In this document: positions 7,503-14,652 of the stretch, piece after piece
How positions within the stretch are numbered: position 1 is the first letter of the stretch
Layout: each line of letters begins with the position of its first letter
Source of the DNA: DATAAZ01 sp036259875
GTDB lineage: Bacteria; Actinomycetota; Thermoleophilia; Gaiellales; Gaiellaceae
Direction: 5' to 3'
Assembly: GCA_036259875.1 (NCBI GenBank)
Contig: DATAAZ010000024.1
Location: forward strand, 1 to 64,000
Length of the DNA stretch: 64,000 nt
Program-made: the position numbers and the translations under genes
Notes under the pieces: model-generated
Database searches by the model: none
What the model was told of the DNA's origin: nothing
What the model saw: only the letters and a program-made list of their open reading frames with translations

Positions 7503-7507
7503 CAAGC

Positions 7508-7513
7508 GATACT
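7508..7513. promoter_or_regulatory. Shared -10-like box between divergent genes
   Basis: ATACTA-like sequence: the minus strand reads TAGTAT, 5 bases from the hydrolase start, and the plus strand reads GATACT, 9 bases before the ridA ATG at 7523. The two start codons are only 20 bases apart, so each promoter must be overlapping and leaderless. Confidence 0.35.
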
Positions 7514-7522
7514 ACGCGGCCC

Positions 7523-7924
7523 ATGGAACGGCGCTTGATCTCGTCGGGATCGCCGTACGAGCCCGTCGTCGGGTTCTCACGGGCGGTCCGGGTCGGAAGC
7601 CGGGTCGTCGTGGCGGGCACGGCGCCCGTCATGGCGGGCGGCGCTGACCCGCCGCCCGACGCGTATGCGCAGGCGAAGCGCTGCCTGCAGATCATCGAGG
7701 CCGCGCTCCGAGAGGCCGGCGCGTCGCTTGCGGACGTTGTCCGGACGCGCGTCTACCTCGTCCGCACCTCGGATTTCGAGGACGTCGGCCGCGCGCACGG
7801 GGAGGCGTTCTCCGAGATCCGGCCCGCCAACACGACGCTCACCGTCAGAGAGCTCGTCGACCCGCGCTGGCTCGTCGAGATCGAGGCGGAGGCCGTCGTG
7901 ATCGACCAAGGAGGCTCAGCATGA
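7523..7924 (+). CDS. RidA/YjgF family protein
   Basis: A 133-residue Rid-family protein. RidA deaminates reactive enamine/imine intermediates released by PLP enzymes; other subfamilies have different or unknown substrates. Family features include SSGSPYEPVVGFSRAVRVG, a central LREAGASLADVVRTRVYLV and the C-terminal VDPRWLVEIEAEAVV. The chain has the usual length. Start: ATG 7523. It is coupled (ATGA overlap) to a small downstream gene, which precedes the thiol/selenoprotein pair. Because the C-terminal part differs from classic RidA, I assign the family but not the exact activity. Confidence 0.85.
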   Translation: MERRLISSGSPYEPVVGFSRAVRVGSRVVVAGTAPVMAGGADPPPDAYAQAKRCLQIIEAALREAGASLADVVRTRVYLVRTSDFEDVGRAHGEAFSEIRPANTTLTVRELVDPRWLVEIEAEAVVIDQGGSA

Positions 7925-8178
7925 ACGAGCAGCGCACCGAGGACCGGATCCAGGTTCGGCAGGTCACGCACGTCCAGGCGTCGTGGACGGAGCAGGAGCG
8001 CGGCGCGGCCGGCGCCTTCACGTTCCAGCTCATTCTCGACGAGGGGGTCGACGAGTACGTGCTCCGCCCGACGGCGGAGGACGCCGACGTCCTCCTCCAG
8101 CTGCTGCGCCGAAGCGACAGCGCGTCGTTCGACATCGACCGGAAGGTCCTCATCTTCAGCCGCCTTGCAATCGACTGA
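7921..8178 (+). CDS. Small conserved-type protein, 85 residues
   Basis: Function not recognised. The protein is short and soluble, with a Gln/Glu-rich start (MNEQRTEDRIQVRQVTHVQA) and a regular C-terminal part (LRPTAEDADVLLQLLRRSD, then KVLIFSRLAID) that looks folded. Its ATG overlaps the ridA stop (ATGA), so the two are almost certainly co-translated. The next gene starts 32 bases later and may have its own promoter (TAGATT at 8195-8200). The coupling suggests a function related to RidA or to the downstream thiol enzyme, but nothing in the sequence proves it. Confidence 0.6.
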   Translation: MNEQRTEDRIQVRQVTHVQASWTEQERGAAGAFTFQLILDEGVDEYVLRPTAEDADVLLQLLRRSDSASFDIDRKVLIFSRLAID

Positions 8179-8210
8179 ACCGGGCCGCCAGGGGTAGATT
8201 CGAGCCGACG

Positions 8211-9416
8211 ATGGAGCAGCTGTATCCCCCGTCGATCACCGGGGTCGACTTCGCCGCGGGCGGGAGCGTCCTCGAGCATCGCTACGGCGAGAGCGACGCG
8301 TACACGCTCGGCGTCGAGGAGGAGTACATGCTCCTCGATCCAGAGACGTTTGACCTCGTACAGCACATCGACACGGTCCTGTCGCAGGTCCATGACGAGG
8401 AGTTCGTGGCCCGGATCGCGCCGGAGCTGATGCAGTCCGTGCTCGAGATCTCGACTCCCGTCTGTCACAACGCGGGCGACGTGGACAAGGAGCTTCGCAA
8501 GCTGCGTGCATACGTCACCGACCTCGGCCGGAGGGAGAACTGCCGCGTCGGGTCGGCCGGGACGCACCCGTTCAGCCTTTTCGAGCGGCAGCGGATCACG
8601 GCGCGCGACCGGTACCGAGCGCTCGTCGACCAGCTGCAGTACGTCGCGCGGCGCGAGCTCATCTTCGGGATGCACGTCCACGTCGCCGTCGACGACCCCG
8701 AGAAGGCGATCAAGATCCTGAACGCGCTCCTCGTCCACCTCGGCGACCTGCTCGCGCTGACCGCGAACTCGCCCTTCTGGCGCGGCGAGCTGACGGGGCT
8801 CGCGTCCACCCGCCAGATGGTTTTCGCGGCCTTCCCGCGCTCGGGCGTCCCGCCTCGGTTTCGCGACTACAGCGACTACGCGGCCGTCGTCGGCCAGCTC
8901 GAAAAGACGGGCTGCATCGCGGACTACACGCACATCTGGTGGGACGTCCGGCCGCACCCGAAGTGGGGCACGATCGAGGTTCGCGTCATGGACGCCGTCA
9001 CCCGAGTGGAGGACGCGGTCGCGATTGCGGCCTACATCCAGTCGCTCGTAAAGCACTACTCGGAGCGATACGAGGCGGGCCACGAGCTGCCGTCGTTCCA
9101 CCGCATGCTCGTCACGGAGAACAAGTGGCTCGCGGGGCGCTACGGGCTCGCGGCGCCCGTCATGGACCTCATGACCGGCCGGCGTAACCGCGTCCCGGTC
9201 TCGCAGCTCATCCGCCGGACGCTTCGCGACGTCGAGCCGCACGCGCGCGAGCTCGGTTCCGAGCGCGAGCTCGAGGGGATTCGCGAGATCCTCGCGCACG
9301 GGAGCGGCGCCGACCGCCAGCGTCGCGTCTTCAACGCGAACCGGGACGTCGTCGAGGTCGTGCGCGAGATCGCCGACCTGACCGAGCGCGTCGAGGCGCC
9401 GCCCGTCGCCGCGTGA
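8211..9416 (+). CDS. Glutamate-cysteine-ligase-like carboxylate-amine ligase (YbdK/GCS2 type)
   Basis: A 401-residue ATP-dependent carboxylate-amine ligase of the GCS2 family. Members make gamma-glutamylcysteine weakly (YbdK) or use other substrates. Recognisable are YTLGVEEEYMLLDPETFDL near residue 38, ISTPVCHNAGDVD, HPFSLFERQRIT, the metal/substrate region FGMHVHVAVDD, and HIWWDVRPHPKWGTIEVRVMD. The length is typical. Start: ATG 8211, with a TAGATT -10-like box 11 bases upstream. Its stop overlaps the GTG of the selenoprotein gene (GTGA), tying a possible low-molecular-weight thiol synthesis step to a peroxide-reducing enzyme. The product formed in this organism is not known. Confidence 0.85.
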   Translation: MEQLYPPSITGVDFAAGGSVLEHRYGESDAYTLGVEEEYMLLDPETFDLVQHIDTVLSQVHDEEFVARIAPELMQSVLEISTPVCHNAGDVDKELRKLRAYVTDLGRRENCRVGSAGTHPFSLFERQRITARDRYRALVDQLQYVARRELIFGMHVHVAVDDPEKAIKILNALLVHLGDLLALTANSPFWRGELTGLASTRQMVFAAFPRSGVPPRFRDYSDYAAVVGQLEKTGCIADYTHIWWDVRPHPKWGTIEVRVMDAVTRVEDAVAIAAYIQSLVKHYSERYEAGHELPSFHRMLVTENKWLAGRYGLAAPVMDLMTGRRNRVPVSQLIRRTLRDVEPHARELGSERELEGIREILAHGSGADRQRRVFNANRDVVEVVREIADLTERVEAPPVAA

Positions 9417-9883
9417 TCGGCGTCGGCGAGCGGGCGCCGAACCCCCGGGTCTGGCTTGCTCCCCGTCGGCCCGTCCGCCTGCACGAGCTCGCGCCCGCCG
9501 GCGAGGCGATCGTCGTCCTCTTCTATCTCTTCGACTGGTCGAGCACCTGAACGGACGAGATGCTTCTCCTGCGTGACAGGAGAGAGGAGCTCGAGTCACT
9601 CGGGGTCAGCGCCTTCGGAGTCTCACGCGACAGCCCCTACTCGCACGTCGCGTGGCGCGAGGCGCTCGATCTCGACGTGCCGCTCCTCTCGGACTGGAAC
9701 GCAGAAGCGGTGCGCAGCTTCGGGGTCGCCCACGAGTACCGAGGACTCGCCGAGGTCGCCGAGCGCTCGGCGTTTCTCCTCGACCGCGACCGCGTCGTCC
9801 GCTGGACGAGGCGCTACGACACCGACGAGGTGCCCGACTTGGATGAGCTCGTAGCGGCGGCGCGGCGGCTGGTTCCGGAGTAG
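9413..9883 (+). CDS. Selenocysteine-containing peroxiredoxin-like protein (TGA at 9548-9550 read as Sec)
   Basis: Read through one in-frame TGA, this frame gives a complete 156-residue AhpC/TSA-fold protein: GERAPNPRVWL at the N-terminus, then IVVLFYLFDWSST-U-TDEMLLL, GVSRDSPYSHVAWREA, PLLSDWNAEAVRSFGV and AFLLDRDRVVRWTRRYD. The TGA is codon 46, exactly where the family has its peroxidatic cysteine (usual pattern ...SxxC-T-x-E-[ML]). No resolving cysteine is present. A SECIS-like stem-loop follows (9554-9597). It would reduce peroxides in the cytoplasm with a selenolate nucleophile, recycled by thioredoxin or a small thiol. Start: GTG 9413, in GTGA overlap with the ligase gene. Alternatives are a nonsense mutation or a sequencing error. 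The precise residue and the hairpin argue strongly for Sec. Ordinary gene calling would report only 9560-9883. Confidence 0.88.
9548..9597 (+). promoter_or_regulatory. UGA Sec codon and bacterial SECIS-like hairpin
   Basis: Downstream of TGA 9548-9550, TCTCCTG (9565-9571) pairs perfectly with CAGGAGA (9577-9583) around the loop CGTGA, which begins 22 bases after the UGA. A lower stem, GACGAG (9554-9559) with CTCG..TC (9590-9597), closes the structure. Bacterial SECIS elements have this geometry, with a G among the first two loop bases that SelB recognises; here G is the second loop base. Confidence 0.8.
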
Positions 9884-9938
9884 GCCGCCTCGGGTCGGGC
9901 CGGCCCCGGCGCGCCGTGCTTGAATCGACCCGGGATCG

Positions 9939-11528
9939 GTGGAGGTTTCTCACCACGATTCGCTCCTCCTGGTGGCCGTGCTCGCCGCGGCCGTCGCGAT
10001 GCTCGCCGCCGCGCCGGCGCTTCGCGTTCCGTATCCGATCCTCCTCGTCATCGGCGGGCTCGCGATCGGGTTCGTCCCGGGAGTTCCGGATCTCGAGCTT
10101 GCACCCGACCTGGTCCTCGTCGCCTTCCTCCCGCCGCTCCTCTATTCGGCGGCGTTTTTCACGTCGCTTCGCGAGCTTCGCGCGAACGTCCGACCGATCT
10201 CGTTGCTCGCCATCGGCCTCGTCCTCGCGACGACGGTGGGCGTCGCGGTGGTCGCGCACGCGCTCGTCGGCCTCTCGTGGCCGGCCGCGTTCGTGCTCGG
10301 GGCGATCGTCTCGCCGACCGACCCGATCGCCGCCACCTCGATCGCCCGGCGGCTCGGCATCCCGCGCCGGATCGTCTCGATCGTCGAAGGCGAGAGCCTG
10401 ATCAACGACGGGACGGCGCTTGTCGCCTACCGGTTCGCGGTCGCCGCCGTCGTGACCGGCAGTTTCACGCTCTGGGAGGCCGGCCTGCGCTTTGCGGTGA
10501 ACGTCGCCGGCGGGATCGCGATCGGCCTGGCCGTCGGGTACCTCGTGCGTCAGGCGCGGCGGCGCCTTGACAATCCGCCCGTCGAGATCACGATCTCGCT
10601 CGCGACCGGGTACTTCGCGTACGTCCCTGCCGAGGCCGCCGGGGTTTCGGGCGTTCTCGCCGCGGTGACGGTCGGCATTTACGTCGGGTGGTACGCGCCC
10701 GAGCTCAGCTCGCCGCAGCAGCGGCTCCAGGGATACGCCGTGTGGGAGATCGTGGTCTTCGTGCTGAACGCGCTCCTCTTCATGCTGATCGGCCTGCAGC
10801 TTCCGCTCGTCCTCGACGGCCTCGAGGCGACACCGACCTCGACGCTGATCGCCTACGCGGCCGCGGTGAGCGCGGCGGTGATCGCGATCCGGTTCCTCTG
10901 GGTCTTTCCGGCGACGTACGTGCCGCGCTGGCTCTTCCGGCGAGTGCGTGAGCGCGACCCGTCGCCGCCGTGGCAGTACCCGGCGGCCGTCTCGTGGATG
11001 GGGATGCGGGGCGCGGTCTCGCTCGCTGCCGCCCTCGCGCTGCCTCGGCTCACCGACGCCGGCGCCCCGTTTGAGGGGCGCAACCTGATCGTCTTCCTGA
11101 CGTTTTCGGTCATCCTCGTGACGCTCGTGCTCCAGGGCCTCAGCCTCCCGCTCGTGATCCGCGCGCTCGGGCTCGAGGAGGACGAGCAGACGGCCAAGGA
11201 AGAGGCGAAGGCGCGGAAGTACGCGGCGCACGCGGCGATCGCGCGGCTCGAGAAGCTCGTCGACGAGGACTGGGTCAACGAGGACACCGCCGAGCGGCTG
11301 CGCGGCCTCTACGCGTTCCGGCGCTCGCGCTTCCAGGCACGGCTCGACGGAAGCGACGACCGAACGCTCGACGAGCGCTCGGCCGCCTACCAGCGTCTGC
11401 GTCGGGAGCTGCTCGAGGCGGAACGGCGCGCCGTCGTCGAGCTTCGACGCACGGGCCGCATCGACGACGAGGTCATGCACCGCATCGAGCGCGACCTCGA
11501 CCTCGAGGACGTGCGGCTCGAGATCTGA
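9939..11528 (+). CDS. CPA1-family Na+/H+ antiporter
   Basis: A 529-residue integral membrane antiporter exchanging protons for Na+ (or K+), probably for pH and salt homeostasis. About twelve hydrophobic segments fill residues 5-410. The CPA1 signature is clear: VLGAIVSPTDPIAATSIARR carries the ion-binding Asp, followed by IVEGESLINDGTALVAYRFA. Later come WEIVVFVLNALLFMLIGLQL and SWMGMRGAVSLAAALALP, typical of this family. The C-terminus (from about residue 420) is cytoplasmic and rich in charged helices. Start: GTG 9939, with a weak ribosome binding site. It follows the selenoprotein gene after 55 bases and may be a separate transcript. Confidence 0.9.
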   Translation: MEVSHHDSLLLVAVLAAAVAMLAAAPALRVPYPILLVIGGLAIGFVPGVPDLELAPDLVLVAFLPPLLYSAAFFTSLRELRANVRPISLLAIGLVLATTVGVAVVAHALVGLSWPAAFVLGAIVSPTDPIAATSIARRLGIPRRIVSIVEGESLINDGTALVAYRFAVAAVVTGSFTLWEAGLRFAVNVAGGIAIGLAVGYLVRQARRRLDNPPVEITISLATGYFAYVPAEAAGVSGVLAAVTVGIYVGWYAPELSSPQQRLQGYAVWEIVVFVLNALLFMLIGLQLPLVLDGLEATPTSTLIAYAAAVSAAVIAIRFLWVFPATYVPRWLFRRVRERDPSPPWQYPAAVSWMGMRGAVSLAAALALPRLTDAGAPFEGRNLIVFLTFSVILVTLVLQGLSLPLVIRALGLEEDEQTAKEEAKARKYAAHAAIARLEKLVDEDWVNEDTAERLRGLYAFRRSRFQARLDGSDDRTLDERSAAYQRLRRELLEAERRAVVELRRTGRIDDEVMHRIERDLDLEDVRLEI

Positions 11529-11570
11529 CTCGCGGAGCCCACGCGCTCTACTCGCCGGCGTCGCGGGCCG

Positions 11571-12761
11571 CTACGCGGGCAGGCTTCCTGCGACCCCCTC
11601 GACGTACCAGTCCCAGCGCAGGATCGCGTCGAACGGCATTTCCTCGCCCTCCGGGACGCGCACCTTGCCCTTCGAGTCCTTGATCGGCCCGACGAACGGG
11701 TTGAACGAGCCCTCCTTGAGGGCGGCGTACTTCTCGTCGAACTCGGCCCTAACGTCGTCCGGGACGGAGCTCCCGAGCGGCGCGAGCTCGACGGTGCCGT
11801 CCTCCGGCGTTCCCCAGAAGTCGTGCGTCTTCCAGGTGCCCTCCATCGCCTTCGTCACCTGCTCGACGTAGTACGGCCCCCAGTTCCAGACGACCGCGGT
11901 CAGGAAGGCGTCCGGCCCGAAGCGGCTCATGTCCGAGTTCCATGTGGCGGAGTACACGTTCTCGTGCTTGGCCGCTTCCTCGAGGATGGCGGGGCTGTCC
12001 TCGACCCCGGAGAGCACGTCGGCGCCGGCGTCGATCAGCGAGCGCGCCGCCTGCGTCTCCTTCGGCGGGTCGTACCACGTGTTGATCAGTACGGCTCTCG
12101 TGGTTGCGTTCGGGTTGACACTGCGTGCCCCGAGCGTGAACGCGTTCGCGTCGACGACCACGTCGGGAATCGGGAACGAGCCGACGAAGCCGAGGCGGTT
12201 GCTGCGGGTCATCCGCCCCGCGACGAGACCGATCAGGTACATGGCGCCCCAGTGGACGCCGTAGTACGTGGCGACATTTTCGGCGCGCTTGTAGCCCGAG
12301 CAGTGCTCGAAGATCACGTCCGGGTGCTGCGTTGCACGCTGGAGGACGGCGTCGCCATAGCCGAAGCTCGTTGCGAAGATGACCTCGTTCCCCTGCGCGA
12401 TCAACTGGTCGAGCGCGGGCCCCGCGTTCGCCTCGGGGACGTTCTCGATCGCGGTCGTCTCGATGTTCGGAAGCTTCTCCTCGAGGTACTTGCGCCCTTC
12501 GTCGTGCTGGAACGTCCAGCCGGCATCGCCGGGCGGGCCGAGGTAGACGAAGCCGACCTTCATCCGCCTCTCGGCGCCTGCGTCCTCGCGATCCGTTTCG
12601 CCGGCCTCTTCCTCGTCGCCGCCGCACGCTGCGAGGAGCGCGCCGAGCGTTGGCAGCGACAGCCCAAGCGCCGCTCCCCGCCTCAGAAGCTCCTGGCGGC
12701 TGACCGCCCCCTCGCGCACCGCGCGGCGAAGCTCGGCCGCGTCCCTGTCACGACTGTCCAT
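11571..12761 (-). CDS. BMP-family ABC transporter substrate-binding lipoprotein
   Basis: A 396-residue periplasmic-type binding protein of the BMP/PnrA family, which binds purine nucleosides or related compounds for an ABC importer. The N-terminus has a twin arginine (LLRRGAALGL) and a lipobox LLAAC, so it is probably a lipid-anchored, possibly Tat-exported protein. The ligand-binding fold starts at MKVGFVYLGPPGDAGWTFQH. Start: ATG 12761 with the strong site GGGGGAAGGAGAAG upstream. It is divergent from the first adenine deaminase gene and shares an AT-rich promoter region (12804-12809). A paralogue is at 20978-22093. The permease and ATPase genes between them are the obvious partners. Confidence 0.9.
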   Translation of the reverse strand: MDSRDRDAAELRRAVREGAVSRQELLRRGAALGLSLPTLGALLAACGGDEEEAGETDREDAGAERRMKVGFVYLGPPGDAGWTFQHDEGRKYLEEKLPNIETTAIENVPEANAGPALDQLIAQGNEVIFATSFGYGDAVLQRATQHPDVIFEHCSGYKRAENVATYYGVHWGAMYLIGLVAGRMTRSNRLGFVGSFPIPDVVVDANAFTLGARSVNPNATTRAVLINTWYDPPKETQAARSLIDAGADVLSGVEDSPAILEEAAKHENVYSATWNSDMSRFGPDAFLTAVVWNWGPYYVEQVTKAMEGTWKTHDFWGTPEDGTVELAPLGSSVPDDVRAEFDEKYAALKEGSFNPFVGPIKDSKGKVRVPEGEEMPFDAILRWDWYVEGVAGSLPA

Positions 12762-12803
12762 CACTTCTCCTTCCCCCGACTCGATCGCGACGACGCGCGA
12801 CCA

Positions 12804-12809
12804 TATACT
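12804..12809 (+). promoter_or_regulatory. Strong -10 box in divergent purine-island promoter region
   Basis: TATACT, inside CATATACTC, is the best -10 match in the window and lies 33 bases before the ade ATG (12843). The minus strand has an overlapping GTATAT that could serve the divergent binding-protein gene. A bidirectional promoter for uptake and deamination genes would co-regulate them. Confidence 0.5.
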
Positions 12810-12842
12810 CGGCCGCCCCCCAATGGAACCTCGCTTCCGGAG

Positions 12843-14645
12843 ATGCTCGACGTCGAGCTTCTGACCGCCGGCCTCGGCGAGAACACGGCCGATCTCGTCG
12901 TCGCGAACGGACGGCTCGTGAACGTCCTGACGGAGGAGATCTACCCGGCCGACGTCGCCGTCGCGGGGTCGAAGGTACTCGCCGTCGGCGACGTCGAGCG
13001 CTACCGCGGTCCGGAGACGGAGATGGTCGATGCGGCCGGCGCCTACCTTGTGCCGGGCCTCGTGGACGGCCACATCCACATCGAGTGCAGCAAACTCTCG
13101 GTGACGATGTTCGCGAGGGCGGTCGTCCCCTTTGGGACGACGAGCGCGGTGTCGGGCCTCGACCAGATCCTCGTGGTCGCCGGCCTGGAGGGCCTGCGCG
13201 AGTTTCTCGAGGAGGCGAAGGCGGGGCCGCTCAAGGTCTTCTGGGGCGCGCCGTTCAAGACGCCGTACACGCTCCCCGAATCGACGGTCGGGCACACGTT
13301 CGGCCCCCGAGAGCACGAGGCGGCACAGCGTTGGCCTGAGTGCGTAGGTGTCTGGGAGACGGTGCAGGAGTTCGTGCTCGCGCAGGACCCGGATGTCCTC
13401 GCCGCGCTCGCGCTGGCGACCGAGAATCGTCTCCCCGTGCTCGGGTGCGCTCCCATGGCGCGCGGGGAGCGGATCGTGGCGCTCGCGGCGGCCGGCGTCC
13501 GTGCCGACCACGAGTCGTACTCGGCCGAGGAGACGCTCGAAAAGCTTCGAAACGGCATGCACGTGATGATCCGTGAGTCGTCGGTCGCGCACTTCCTTGC
13601 CGAGAACGTCCGCGTCGTCACCGAGAGCGGCGCGAGCGCGCGCCGGATCGCCTTTTGCACCGACGACGTCACGGCGTCGGACGTCCTACGCGACGGTCAC
13701 CTCGACCGCCTCATCCGGATGGCGATCGAGGCGGGCGTCAAGCCGATGGACGCGATCCAGATGGCCACGCTCAACTGCGCCGAGATTTACCGCGTCGACG
13801 ACCGCGTAGGCGCCATCGCGCCCGGCCGCTTCGCGGACATCCTCCTCGTCGACGATCTGGAGCACTTTCGTGTCGACGCCGTGATCGCGAACGGACGCCC
13901 GGTCGCGCGCGGGGAACGGATGACCGCTTCCTTCGAGCCGCCCTCACGCGGCCCCTCGCTCCTGCGGACGTTCCGCCTGGACGAGGTCGTGCCCTCCGAC
14001 CTCGCCGTGCGCGTCGACCCGGCTGCCCGCGCCGTCCGCGTCCTCGCGATGCGCATGGATGAGGAGGTTCCGTTCGTCCGCAAGCGGCGGGACGTCGTGC
14101 TCGCTGCGCGGGGCGGCGTCGTTCCGCCCGACCGGGAGCAGGACGCGCTCTACGTCACCGTCGTGGAACGCTACGGGAAGACGGGCCACCGCCCGGTCGC
14201 GTTCGTCTCCGGCTTCGGCCTGCGAGCGGGCGCGATGGCGTCCTCGGCCGCGCCCGACGACAACAACGTCGTCTGCGTCGGCGTGAACCCCGACGACATG
14301 GCGCTCGCCGTCAACGAGATCGTGCGCGCCGGCGGCGGCCAGATCGTCGTCTGCGACGGAGAGGTCGTCGCGTTCCTCGCCCTGCCGGTCGGCGGCATCG
14401 TCGCCGACCTCGACCCGGCTCGCATGGCGGCGGAGGAGACGCGCCTCGACGATGCCGCGCGCTCGCTTGGCTGCCGCCTTCCCTCCCCGTTCATGTACCT
14501 CATGTTCCTCGCCATCACCGCGATCCCCGACTACGCGATCACGGACCTCGGCCTCGTCGACTGCGTCACGCTCGACGTCGTGAGCCCCATCCTCGGCCTC
14601 GTCGACGACGCAGCCGCGTCGCCGCCACCCGCGCCAGTGGTATAG
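12843..14645 (+). CDS. ade: Adenine deaminase paralogue 1 (altered metal-ligand position)
   Basis: A 600-residue amidohydrolase of the adenine deaminase family (adenine to hypoxanthine plus ammonia). The TIM-barrel metal motifs include LVPGLVDGHIHIE (HxH), ADHESYSAEE and FCTDDVTASDVL (Asp). The C-terminal domain with GYG/ITAIPDYAITD-type sequence is complete. One difference stands out: the usual GHAPG motif after the fifth strand reads LGCAPMARG, with Cys202 replacing a conserved His normally expected to bind metal. So catalysis, metal content or substrate may differ from typical Ade. Start: ATG 12843. It is the first gene of a five-gene plus-strand run with a second paralogue and the ABC transporter, indicating purine base/nucleoside salvage. 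Confidence 0.85.
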   Translation: MLDVELLTAGLGENTADLVVANGRLVNVLTEEIYPADVAVAGSKVLAVGDVERYRGPETEMVDAAGAYLVPGLVDGHIHIECSKLSVTMFARAVVPFGTTSAVSGLDQILVVAGLEGLREFLEEAKAGPLKVFWGAPFKTPYTLPESTVGHTFGPREHEAAQRWPECVGVWETVQEFVLAQDPDVLAALALATENRLPVLGCAPMARGERIVALAAAGVRADHESYSAEETLEKLRNGMHVMIRESSVAHFLAENVRVVTESGASARRIAFCTDDVTASDVLRDGHLDRLIRMAIEAGVKPMDAIQMATLNCAEIYRVDDRVGAIAPGRFADILLVDDLEHFRVDAVIANGRPVARGERMTASFEPPSRGPSLLRTFRLDEVVPSDLAVRVDPAARAVRVLAMRMDEEVPFVRKRRDVVLAARGGVVPPDREQDALYVTVVERYGKTGHRPVAFVSGFGLRAGAMASSAAPDDNNVVCVGVNPDDMALAVNEIVRAGGGQIVVCDGEVVAFLALPVGGIVADLDPARMAAEETRLDDAARSLGCRLPSPFMYLMFLAITAIPDYAITDLGLVDCVTLDVVSPILGLVDDAAASPPPAPVV

Positions 14646-14652
14646 ACGGCTC

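Noticed and set aside
9560..9883. Separate short thioredoxin-fold gene starting at ATG 9560
   Set aside because: This would lack the N-terminal half of the peroxiredoxin fold and the active-site region. The same frame continues upstream through TGA to GTG 9413 with family sequence on both sides, so it is part of the selenoprotein.
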